Shown here: piece by piece, positions 42,619 to 50,589 of the stretch
How positions within the stretch are numbered: position 1 is the stretch's first letter
Layout: the number at the start of each line of letters is the position of its first letter
Origin: Woeseiaceae bacterium
GTDB taxonomy: Bacteria; Pseudomonadota; Gammaproteobacteria; Steroidobacterales; Woeseiaceae
DNA: 64,000 nt
Direction: 5' to 3'
Assembly (NCBI GenBank): GCA_011772865.1
Contig: WVYQ01000009.1
Location: forward strand, 137,800-201,799
Position numbers and translations under genes: made by a program
Notes under the pieces: generated by a model
Databases searched by the model: none
Seen by the model: only the letters and a program-made list of their open reading frames with translations
Told to the model about the DNA's origin: nothing

Positions 42619-44226
42619 ATGCGACCAAAACGGATGCTGATCGTCGGCGGAGGATCCGCCGGGTGGATGGCCGCGGCATATCTCAACGCGGCGCTGAACA
42701 GGGGCGGGCGGCAACTCGTGGACATCTCGCTGATAGAGTCTCCGGATGTCCCGCGCATCGGCGTCGGCGAAGCCACCATACCGAACATCAATCATATCCT
42801 TGCCGTCATCGGCATCGATCAGTTCGATTTTCTGCGGCGAGTCGACGGCACGTTCAAGCAGGCGATCAAGTACGTCAACTGGGTAAAAAACGACGGTTCC
42901 TGGTACTACCATCCCTTCGACCGGTTCCTCGGGCGGGCCATCGATCGTTCGGCGCTGGACTGGCTCATGAGCGACCGTTCCATCCCCTATATGGAGACCG
43001 TTTCGATACAGCCGGTGATGTGTGAACTGGGACTGGCGCCACTGACGCTGGGCCGGCAGCAGTTCGGCAAGCCGCAGAAGTATGCCTATCATATGAACGC
43101 GTTGAAGTTCGCCGACTACCTCTGCGAACTCGCTACGGCGCGGGGCGTGAGCCATTACCTCGACCACGTGACCGACATCGAGCTGGCCGGGAACGGCGAT
43201 ATCTCGGCGGTGATGACCAAAGGGGGTAAACGCCTCGAGGCCGACCTCTTTGTCGACTGCACCGGTTTCGCGGCATTGCTGATCGAGCAGAAGCTCGGCG
43301 TCCGCTGGGTGGATTGTTCGCAGTGGTTGCTTTGCGACCGTGCAATCACGATGGCCGTTCCCTACGAACAACACTATCCGGGCTACGTGCGGCCATACAC
43401 GACGGCCACCGCATTATCGTCCGGTTGGGTCTGGGAGATTCCGTTACAGGACAAGCGTTCGCTGGGCTACGTGCACTCGAGCGCGTTTATCAGCGAAGAC
43501 CAGGCTGAGCAGGAAGTGCGTGATTTCGAGGGCGGCCATTCTGCGTCACTGGATACGAGAACGGTGCATTTCAAGGTTGGATACCGGGAGCATGCCTGGG
43601 TCAGGAACTGTGTGGCCATCGGTCTCGCCGGGAGCTTTATCGAGCCGCTGGAATCGACCGGGCTCTATCTGAGCGATCTCGCGACCGTGATGTTGTCCGA
43701 GCATTTTCCCCACGGCGACGACATGGAGGCGCTGGCATTCCGTTTTAACCGCATCATGGCGAATCGCTTCCACGAGATTCTCGATTTCATCAACATGCAC
43801 TACTGCCTCACGCGCCGCGAGGACACCGAGTTCTGGAAAGAGATCCGCAAGCCGGAGCGCATTCACGATCGACTGAAGGCGAAACTGGACTTCTGGCGTG
43901 TAAAACCTCCGTCGCCGTCCGATTTCGAGGATCAGTTCTTCCCGGGCCAGCCGGACAGCCCGTTGCCTTCGAACGGATATCCCGGCGACCATCGTAGCCC
44001 CGTCGATACCGCCACTGTTTTCAACCTGTACAGTTACGAAGCCATCCTCTACGGCATGGGATTCCTGGAGGAGGAATGCGATAAGTGGTACGGGACGTTC
44101 CGGCTGCAGCCCGGCGTCTTCAAGGAAGTGATCGATAGTCTCAACATGGCCACGCGCGAATTGCCATTGCACGATGCCTGGCTGCAACAGGTTCTCGGCA
44201 TGAAGCAGTATGAGAAGGCGCAATAG
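42619..44226 (+). CDS. FAD-dependent tryptophan-halogenase family protein (first of pair)
   Basis: The 535-residue protein starts at ATG 42619 (MRPKRMLIVGGGSAGWMAAA); an in-frame ATG at 42559 adds only non-homologous residues. It has the FAD motif GGGSAG (10-15) and the halogenase signature WxWxIP at 270-275 (WVWEIP). Lys80 in GTFK and Glu345 in EPLESTG occupy the places of PrnA Lys79 and Glu346, which direct hypohalous acid, so it may be catalytic. These enzymes need reduced FAD from a reductase, and none is next door. In many genomes such halogenases sit beside TonB receptors, as here, and their substrates are not free tryptophan in known cases. It ends exactly where its homologue begins. 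Confidence 0.9.
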   Translation: MRPKRMLIVGGGSAGWMAAAYLNAALNRGGRQLVDISLIESPDVPRIGVGEATIPNINHILAVIGIDQFDFLRRVDGTFKQAIKYVNWVKNDGSWYYHPFDRFLGRAIDRSALDWLMSDRSIPYMETVSIQPVMCELGLAPLTLGRQQFGKPQKYAYHMNALKFADYLCELATARGVSHYLDHVTDIELAGNGDISAVMTKGGKRLEADLFVDCTGFAALLIEQKLGVRWVDCSQWLLCDRAITMAVPYEQHYPGYVRPYTTATALSSGWVWEIPLQDKRSLGYVHSSAFISEDQAEQEVRDFEGGHSASLDTRTVHFKVGYREHAWVRNCVAIGLAGSFIEPLESTGLYLSDLATVMLSEHFPHGDDMEALAFRFNRIMANRFHEILDFINMHYCLTRREDTEFWKEIRKPERIHDRLKAKLDFWRVKPPSPSDFEDQFFPGQPDSPLPSNGYPGDHRSPVDTATVFNLYSYEAILYGMGFLEEECDKWYGTFRLQPGVFKEVIDSLNMATRELPLHDAWLQQVLGMKQYEKAQ

Positions 44227-45843
44227 ATGTCACCGGCAGAACGCGTTCGGAGCGTTGTAATCGTTGGCGGCGGTTCCGCCGGCTGGATGGCTGCCGCCTA
44301 CCTGGATGCGGCGCTCAATCGAGGCGGCCGGAAAGTCGCCGAAATCAGCCTTGTCGAGTCGCCTGACGTGCCGAGAATCGGTGTTGGGGAAGCCACGATA
44401 CCGAGCATCAATCACATCCTCGCCGTCATCGGCATCGATGAGCGCGATTTCATGCGCAGGGTCGATGGGACCTTCAAGCAATCCATCAAGTTCGTAAACT
44501 GGCTGCACAACCGGGGCGAGCATTACTACCACGCATTCGGACGATACAAACCGACTCCAATAGATGATTCCGGCCCGCGATGGCTGCGGAGCAACCGCTC
44601 GATACCATTCATGCAAACCGTCTCGGCGCAGCCGTTATTGTGCGAGCACAACCTGGCCCCGAAGATGCTGGGCAAATGGGATTTTGGCGCGCGACTGACC
44701 TACGCGTTCCACATGAACGCGCTCAGTTTCGCTGACTACTTGTGCGAAATAGCAACCGCGCGCGGTGTCAAACACTACATGGATCATGTTGTCGATATCG
44801 AGATGGCGGAGAACGGCGATATCGACGTTTTAAAAACGCGTAACGGAGAACAGATCCACGCCGACCTGTTTGTGGACTGCACTGGTTTTGCAGCATTGCT
44901 GATAGAGAAGAAACTGGGCGTGAAGTGGGTCGACTGTTCACAGTGGCTGCTATGCGACAGGGCACTGACGATCAATATTCCGTATTCGCATCACTATCTC
45001 GGCTTCGTGCGTCCTTATACGACCGCGACCGCGCTCTCGGCGGGATGGGTCTGGGATATCCCGCTGCAAAACAGACGCGCGCTCGGTTACGTCCATTCCA
45101 GCGCCTTTCTCAGCGAAGAGCAGGCCGAGGAGGAATTGCGGGCATTCGAGGGCCAGCATGCAAAAGACCTGTCGTCACGGGTCGTGCACTTCAAGGTCGG
45201 TATGCGTGAGAAAGCCTGGGTAAGAAACTGCGTGGCCATCGGGCTTGCCAGCAGCTTCATCGAACCGTTGGAGTCGACCGGACTCTACCTCAGCGATCTC
45301 GCAGCAGTCATGCTGGCCGAGCATTTTCCCTATCACGGCGACATGGCGCCACTGGCGTATCGCTTCAACCGTATCATGGCAAATCGATTCTATGAGATCC
45401 TCGACTTCATCAACATGCACTATTGCCTGACTCGCCGCGAGGACAGCGATTTCTGGCGTGAGGTCCGCCGGCCGGAACGCATACATGATCGTCTGAAGGC
45501 AAAGCTGGAGTTCTGGAACCGGAAACCCGTGTCGGAGTTCGACTTCGAGGATCAGTTCCTGCCGGGACAGCCTGACACACCGCTGGGTTCTGCAGGAATG
45601 CCGGGCGACCATCGACCGCCAATCGATACCGGCAAGCTGTTTACCCGCTCCAGCTATGAAGCAGTAATGTATGGCATGGATTTCATGGGCGACGAATATC
45701 GTGAGCGATATGGTGACGACCGGCCGCCGAGTGCGGTCCACCGTCGCATCGTCGAGAGACTTGCGATGGCGCCGGGCAAGCTGCCGCCGCATGACGTCTG
45801 GCTGAAACAGGTGCTCGGCATGCCGGACTACCCTCGGGCTTAG
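44227..45843 (+). CDS. FAD-dependent tryptophan-halogenase family protein (second of pair)
   Basis: The 538-residue protein is a close paralogue of the preceding gene, with the same order of motifs: VIVGGGSAGWMAAAYLDAAL, IGVGEATIPSINHILAVIGI, Lys84 in GTFK, WVWDIP near 274 and EPLESTGLYLSDLA. The stop codon of the first gene is followed at once by this ATG. The two sequences diverge most in the region after 95 and near the C-terminus, suggesting different substrates or positions of halogenation. FAD reductase is not encoded nearby. Confidence 0.9.
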   Translation: MSPAERVRSVVIVGGGSAGWMAAAYLDAALNRGGRKVAEISLVESPDVPRIGVGEATIPSINHILAVIGIDERDFMRRVDGTFKQSIKFVNWLHNRGEHYYHAFGRYKPTPIDDSGPRWLRSNRSIPFMQTVSAQPLLCEHNLAPKMLGKWDFGARLTYAFHMNALSFADYLCEIATARGVKHYMDHVVDIEMAENGDIDVLKTRNGEQIHADLFVDCTGFAALLIEKKLGVKWVDCSQWLLCDRALTINIPYSHHYLGFVRPYTTATALSAGWVWDIPLQNRRALGYVHSSAFLSEEQAEEELRAFEGQHAKDLSSRVVHFKVGMREKAWVRNCVAIGLASSFIEPLESTGLYLSDLAAVMLAEHFPYHGDMAPLAYRFNRIMANRFYEILDFINMHYCLTRREDSDFWREVRRPERIHDRLKAKLEFWNRKPVSEFDFEDQFLPGQPDTPLGSAGMPGDHRPPIDTGKLFTRSSYEAVMYGMDFMGDEYRERYGDDRPPSAVHRRIVERLAMAPGKLPPHDVWLKQVLGMPDYPRA

Positions 45844-45882
45844 CGCCCTTAACCCGTCTCATGCTTCAGGGAGTCGCGTGAC

Positions 45883-46590
45883 ATGAATTTCCAGGGCAAC
45901 TTCAACCGGATATCGACCGTCGATATTGCGCCTCTGAAGAACCTCGTGCTGCAACTCACGCCACTGCATTGGGCGGACGACACCACGCGGCAGAACAGGT
46001 ATGAAGTCCACCAGGATACGCAAACGATCGGGCTGGTCTACGATGAGGATTTCCGTCATACGAATCCGACCCGGCGCCCGCCACTGGAATTGTTCGGTCC
46101 CGAGCTGCAACCCATACTCGCGGTCACAGCCGATCACTTCGAATCCCGTCCCGAAGCGCAAAGCCTGTTCGGAACCCATGGTCATGGCTATTTTATCCGT
46201 GCAAGCCTGGTGCGCCTGGCTCCTGGCGGCAAGATCCTGCCGCACCAGGACAAGAACTTTTCGCTGGCACATTCACACCGCGTACATGTACCGGTCGTGA
46301 CAAACGACAAGGTGACTTTCACGGTGGGTAGCGAGACTATCAAGATGAAAGAAGGCGAGGTCATCGAAATCAATAACCGCCGCTGGCATTCCGTCAGCAA
46401 TGACGGACAAGACGATCGCGTCCATTTGATTCTGGACTGGGTAACTCCTGCGGAACCTTGTTGTTGCAGTTATAAGCTTCATCCCGGTATTCCGTGCAGC
46501 CCGCAGGCATGCATCGAGTCCGATCGCCTGAAGATTGAGTGTAATTGCTTTCCCGATGACCATTCAGCGATGACCCCGAGTCAGGACTGA
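45883..46590 (+). CDS. Aspartyl/asparaginyl beta-hydroxylase-type Fe(II)/2-oxoglutarate enzyme with Cys-rich tail
   Basis: The 235-residue protein has a double-stranded beta-helix of the AspH type. The likely iron ligands are H121 and D123 in ILPHQDKNF and a later His (H169 in NNRRWHSVSN). RVHVPVVTNDKVTFTVGSET and LILDWV complete the core, which normally ends about here. Residues 192-222 add a tail with seven cysteines (193, 194, 195, 205, 210, 220, 222), not usual for this family. It is 39 bases after the second halogenase, so it is probably in the same transcript and may hydroxylate the same substrate. Confidence 0.85.
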   Translation: MNFQGNFNRISTVDIAPLKNLVLQLTPLHWADDTTRQNRYEVHQDTQTIGLVYDEDFRHTNPTRRPPLELFGPELQPILAVTADHFESRPEAQSLFGTHGHGYFIRASLVRLAPGGKILPHQDKNFSLAHSHRVHVPVVTNDKVTFTVGSETIKMKEGEVIEINNRRWHSVSNDGQDDRVHLILDWVTPAEPCCCSYKLHPGIPCSPQACIESDRLKIECNCFPDDHSAMTPSQD

Positions 46591-46613
46591 AGTGAATCGC
46601 TGAACAGGACCGA

Positions 46614-47585
46614 ATGCGGGCGCCGCAAGCAAAAGCGGATTTACGGCAAGCAGCGCGAAGCGCTACGAGCGGCTTTTCCGCACCTGGCATTGAGGCAATT
46701 CTCGAGGATACGGTCATCATTGTTTCTGCTCCGCGCTCGGGGAGCAGCCTGCTATTCGAGCAGCTGGCGCTGATCCCGGGAATATGGACGATCGGTGGCG
46801 AGAGCCATGGAATCCTGCGGGCGTTTCCGCATCTGCAGGCTGAAAACCCCGAATTCGACTCGGGGAGCCTGGGCGAAGTTCATGCGGATGCCGAAACGCG
46901 GCAGCTCCTGCAGAGCTGCTTTCTTTACCTCCTCAAAGATCATCACGGGGGACGCTATCTCGACCGGCCGGAATCGCAGAGGCCATCGAAAGTCTGCCTC
47001 GTAGAGAAGACACCTCGCAACGCGCTCAATATCCCGTTTCTTCTCAACGTGTTTCCAAGGGCAAAGTTCATTTATCTCTACAGGGATCCGAGGGAGACAG
47101 TCGCAAGTCTGATCGAGGCCTGGTCGCTCGGGCTGCAGACCGGGCGGTTTGTTACTTTCCATGGTCTGCCCGGTTGGGACAGACCGGCGTGGTGTTTCTT
47201 GCTGCCGCGGGGTTGGCGAAAAATGCGGGGCCGGTCCCTGGCCGAGATTGCGGCGTTTCAATGGTCGGCAAGTAACACCGTCATCATGGACGAGCTGGCC
47301 AAGTTGCCATCGCAGCGATGGACAACGATCACCTTCCAGTCGCTGATCGCGCAGCCCCGGGAGGCTCTGGCGAGACTGTGCCGGTTTGCCGGAATCGAGG
47401 TAGACGACGGCCAATTGCCAGATGGTATGTTGCCGCTTTCGCGGACCGCGCTCACACCACCGCGGGCGGACAAGTGGATGAAATACAAGAATGAGTTCGA
47501 AGCCTTGTCGCCGACTCTGTCTGCTACCGCCCGGAAATTCGAAAGCTTTTGCCAGGGCCGTCAGGAACCAGTGAATCAAGGTTAA
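46614..47585 (+). CDS. Sulfotransferase-family protein
   Basis: The 323-residue protein has the PAPS-binding loop IIVSAPRSGSSLLFEQL (35-51) and 3'-phosphate region FIYLYRDPRETVASLIEAW. These match the Sulfotransfer family seen with tyrosine, lipid or polysaccharide substrates. The gene lies 23 bases behind the hydroxylase gene, so it would be the last gene of the halogenase operon. The start at ATG 46614 is the first one before the motif, with about 30 unaligned residues; a later start is possible. Confidence 0.84.
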   Translation: MRAPQAKADLRQAARSATSGFSAPGIEAILEDTVIIVSAPRSGSSLLFEQLALIPGIWTIGGESHGILRAFPHLQAENPEFDSGSLGEVHADAETRQLLQSCFLYLLKDHHGGRYLDRPESQRPSKVCLVEKTPRNALNIPFLLNVFPRAKFIYLYRDPRETVASLIEAWSLGLQTGRFVTFHGLPGWDRPAWCFLLPRGWRKMRGRSLAEIAAFQWSASNTVIMDELAKLPSQRWTTITFQSLIAQPREALARLCRFAGIEVDDGQLPDGMLPLSRTALTPPRADKWMKYKNEFEALSPTLSATARKFESFCQGRQEPVNQG

Positions 47586-47777
47586 TGACCATGTTGTCGT
47601 AAGACAGCAATAGACTCGTTCCACTGCGAGTCCTGACCGATAGCTTGCGGTCAGGAGCGTACCTGGCTAGGTAAAAGCCAGCATTGACCGCACCAGCGCC
47701 CCCAAGACAATGAATATGGCGAAAATCTGAATTGCAGAAGAAACCTGAGGGATGTCAGGCGCGCAAAGGAGGCAGCA
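47586..47777. other. Intergenic with 9-bp hairpin
   Basis: TCCTGACCG (47631-47639) pairs exactly with CGGTCAGGA (47648-47656) over an eight-base loop; a second weaker stem CTGGC/GCCAG follows. No T-run is present. It may end the halogenase operon or be a processing site. A minus-strand hydrophobic frame here has no start codon and is not called. Confidence 0.45.
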
Positions 47778-48974
47778 ATGAACAGGACAGCATATTTCCC
47801 CTCGGTTGCGGTAGTGCTTGTATTGATGTTGCCTGGTTGCGATTCCTCCTGCTCATGGGGAGGATGTCCGCTGCCGGCTCTCCCGATAGAGCAGTCTGCC
47901 ACCGGCGTCTGGGGTGGCCAGGCCGTGACGCCGGCTCCGGCGGACGTCATAACGAGCTTCGAATTTGATGCGGCTGGGCCGTTTTCTATCGGTACCTCGC
48001 CTCGAACAGCCAGCTTTTCGAACGGCATCGCGAAGGCGGCCGGCGACCCCGCGTTTACTGTGACCGGCAGTTATGCGTGGTACGTTTCGGTCGGCACCTC
48101 TGCCACAGTTACTTTTGAGACCTTGCCCAGCTCCCTGTCGTTCTGGGTTCGTACGCAAAACGCAAGCGATGTTAGCGAAATCCAGGTCTTCGACGAGGCG
48201 GGGACGCTGATCCAGACCGTGACTCCGACGGATGTCTTCCAGGAAATCGTCGTAACGCGAGCGGCAGGAGAGACGTTTATCGGAAGCTTCGATGTGATCA
48301 GCACGAGTGGTGGCGATGTTGTCATCGACGATCTCACTCTCGGATACAGTTCTACGACCGATGCTATCGATTGCGTCGTCGCGGAAAACCTCGAGGTTGC
48401 CTGCGTGGTGACGGACACCGCTACGGACGAAGTCATCAGCGCCGCACGCGCGACCATTCAGGTGGCGAATGCCAACCAGGTGACGGGATCCGGAGCGCTT
48501 TACGCAGTACCCGGGTCGATACTCATCGATGGCTCGGCCGTTGCGGCGTTGACGATAACGGGCGGGACTTTCGTCGAAAGAACCACCCTGGATTTGACCG
48601 TGACCGCTGCCGGCGTCACGACAACCATTGCGACCACGTACGATGCTATTTATGAGCGTGGCAGCAGTCTGGACACGGTGGCCGGCGTCTACACGTCGTT
48701 CGACATTTATGGGGACCCATCGTCATTCGCGATTGATGCAGCCGGTGCAATTACCGCGCAATCCAATTCCGGCTGTGTTGCGAACGGACAAGTGACCATC
48801 ATCGATCCCCTGTTCAATGCCTACGACGTAAGCTTCGATCTCAGTAACTGCGCGGGCCTTGACGGGTCATACGACGGTCTGGGAATAACCCAGGACGGGA
48901 ACGCAACAGACGATGAGTTGCCATTCGCTGTGTTCACCGGGCAGACGGTGATTGTCGGCGATCCTGTCAAATAG
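47778..48974 (+). CDS. Beta-rich lipoprotein of unknown function
   Basis: The 398-residue protein has a lipoprotein signal ending LMLPGC (Cys about 20), followed by a further three cysteines near the start. The rest is rich in Thr, Val, Ala and Ser, with alternating beta strands. Residues about 50-180 resemble a galactose-binding-like or PEP-family jelly-roll (FEFDAAGPFSIGTS, SLSFWVRTQNASDVSEIQVF, GGDVVIDDLTL). The C-terminal third has a calycin-like repeat (YTSFDIYGDPSSFAIDAAGA). No family was recognised with confidence. A good AAAGGAGG ribosome site precedes the ATG. Confidence 0.75.
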   Translation: MNRTAYFPSVAVVLVLMLPGCDSSCSWGGCPLPALPIEQSATGVWGGQAVTPAPADVITSFEFDAAGPFSIGTSPRTASFSNGIAKAAGDPAFTVTGSYAWYVSVGTSATVTFETLPSSLSFWVRTQNASDVSEIQVFDEAGTLIQTVTPTDVFQEIVVTRAAGETFIGSFDVISTSGGDVVIDDLTLGYSSTTDAIDCVVAENLEVACVVTDTATDEVISAARATIQVANANQVTGSGALYAVPGSILIDGSAVAALTITGGTFVERTTLDLTVTAAGVTTTIATTYDAIYERGSSLDTVAGVYTSFDIYGDPSSFAIDAAGAITAQSNSGCVANGQVTIIDPLFNAYDVSFDLSNCAGLDGSYDGLGITQDGNATDDELPFAVFTGQTVIVGDPVK

Positions 48975-49003
48975 GCGTATTTAACCCGGGGCGAGCCTGA
49001 CCA

Positions 49004-49573
49004 TTACCGCGTTACGCGGCGATTTCGCTCGTCCAGGGCCTCAATGCACTCCGGGAGATCGTGAAACAACCTCGGTGTAATCATGCCCGATGCCGTTCGT
49101 ACCGGGTCACCGTAATCTGCCCAGAAGGTTTCGCACCACTTCTGATCGCCTGTCTCGGTCTCGATGCATTTCGCGATCTCCGCTGCTCGTAATGGTGCGA
49201 TCTTCGCTTCCCTTGCGTCCTCACAACGCCTGTCGAGGTCCGAAAGACTCATCTGGGCGATGTCTATCTCCGGAGACGGTGGCGCAGCCTGGATTGGCGG
49301 CTGCGCGGGTTCATCGACGACGGTTTCTTCAGAAGCCGGCGGCGATTTGACGGGCGATTGAACAGGGGGGATATACGGTGGAGCCGGATCCGTCTTGATC
49401 GTCTCTACGTCGACGTCCAGCGACCCGTCGGGCGGCTGCTCACTGAAGTGAACGACTCCGTCTTCATCCACCCACTTATACACCGTCTCCTGCGCACATA
49501 TGCCTGCTGCCGGACCCAGCAGGCCGATGACCAGAGTAGCAGCGAGAGCTTGCGTGACATGTACGCCGTTCAT
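49004..49573 (-). CDS. DUF4124-domain periplasmic protein
   Basis: The 189-residue protein has an N-terminal hydrophobic signal (about 6-25). The DUF4124 motif ETVYKWVDEDGVVHFSEQPP follows (about 29-48), a common module in gammaproteobacterial periplasmic proteins. A proline-rich linker and a C-terminal region with two cysteines (CIETETGDQKWCETFWADYG) follow. Function is unknown. It is convergent with the previous gene. Confidence 0.82.
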   Translation of the reverse strand: MNGVHVTQALAATLVIGLLGPAAGICAQETVYKWVDEDGVVHFSEQPPDGSLDVDVETIKTDPAPPYIPPVQSPVKSPPASEETVVDEPAQPPIQAAPPSPEIDIAQMSLSDLDRRCEDAREAKIAPLRAAEIAKCIETETGDQKWCETFWADYGDPVRTASGMITPRLFHDLPECIEALDERNRRVTR

Positions 49574-49762
49574 TACCGCCTCCTTGGCTCCCCTCGTTTG
49601 TCCAAGGTTCGTTTCTTCCCAAAATCCATTGTCTTACGAAGGGCAGGGCGGTCAATTCTGGCTTCTACCTAACGCTAGCCGATCGCATCGATACCGAGCA
49701 GACTGGCCAAATGACGCGCCTGGACTAAACTCATTTAAGTATAAGTCAACGAGGGAAGTCCC

Positions 49763-50551
49763 ATGCGCAAGCAACTTGTTCCTTTCATCGGCGCATCGTT
49801 CGCGCTGTTCCTGGTAGCCTGTTCGAGGCCCGATTCGGAGACGGTCTCCGAACCCGAGCCAGCCGCAGCCGAGCCTGCAGCAGCCGAGGCGCCGGCCGCG
49901 GAGTCGATGCCTGGCCCGGATTCAGGAGATGCTGGCGGCGCTGACCCGACCGTCGTCGATCCTGACCGCTATACGGCAGAATTCGAGAACGAGGCCGTTC
50001 GGATTCTCCGCATCAAGTACGGTCCCGGCGAAGAGTCCCCCATGCACTACCATCCCGACAGCGTCGCCGTATTCCTGACCGATATCGACGTGACGTTGAC
50101 GATGTCGGACGAATCGGCGCAAGAAGTGTCGTCTCCGGCGGGTACCGCCATTTTCAGCGCGGCTGGGGAGCATTCCGGGAAGAACACCTCCGATTCGGCG
50201 TGGGAGGTCGTAGAAATCGAACTCAAACCGCGTGACCCGTCCACGGGCGAAGCAGGTGGTCCGGATGCAACCGTTGTGGATGCCGGCCATTACTCGACGG
50301 AATTCGAGAACGATATCGTTCGCGTTGTCAGGATTGCCTACGGTCCCGGGGAGGCGTCGGTCATGCATCACCACCCGGACAGTGTCGCGGTGTTCCTGAC
50401 CGACCACCTGGTCGAGATGACAATGCCGGACGGTTCGACCGAAGAAATCTCAGCCAATGCGGGCGACGTGCTGTTTATAGAGGGTGGCCAGCACCTGCCG
50501 AAGAATATCTCCGATTCGGCCTGGGAACTGGTTCTGGTCGAACTGAAATAG
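49763..50551 (+). CDS. Lipoprotein with two tandem cupin domains
   Basis: The 262-residue protein has a lipobox at LFLVAC (about 15-20) and an Ala/Glu/Pro-rich linker. Two closely related cupin repeats follow: FENEAVRILRIKYGPGEESP... and FENDIVRVVRIAYGPGEASV, each with a metal-binding-type histidine group (MHYHPDS and MHHHPDS) and a late GEHS / GQHL His. The repeats share most residues, so this is a recent internal duplication. Ligand is unknown. Confidence 0.85.
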   Translation: MRKQLVPFIGASFALFLVACSRPDSETVSEPEPAAAEPAAAEAPAAESMPGPDSGDAGGADPTVVDPDRYTAEFENEAVRILRIKYGPGEESPMHYHPDSVAVFLTDIDVTLTMSDESAQEVSSPAGTAIFSAAGEHSGKNTSDSAWEVVEIELKPRDPSTGEAGGPDATVVDAGHYSTEFENDIVRVVRIAYGPGEASVMHHHPDSVAVFLTDHLVEMTMPDGSTEEISANAGDVLFIEGGQHLPKNISDSAWELVLVELK

Positions 50552-50560
50552 CGCCCCGGC

Positions 50561-50584
50561 AAAAGGCCCCGCAAGGGGCCTTTT
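50561..50584. terminator. Bidirectional terminator
   Basis: AAAAGGCCCC (50561-50570) pairs with GGGGCCTTTT (50575-50584) over GCAA. It lies between convergent genes and has a T-run on each strand. Confidence 0.85.
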
Positions 50585-50589
50585 CCGTG

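Noticed and set aside
38169-47585. Genomic island integrated at tRNA-Ser
   Set aside because: The repeated tRNA end is only 144 bases away and no integrase or second distal repeat was seen, so an island boundary cannot be claimed.
47651-47777. Hydrophobic minus-strand frame ending near 47662
   Set aside because: A short stretch looks like a membrane helix, but no start codon lies in that frame upstream.
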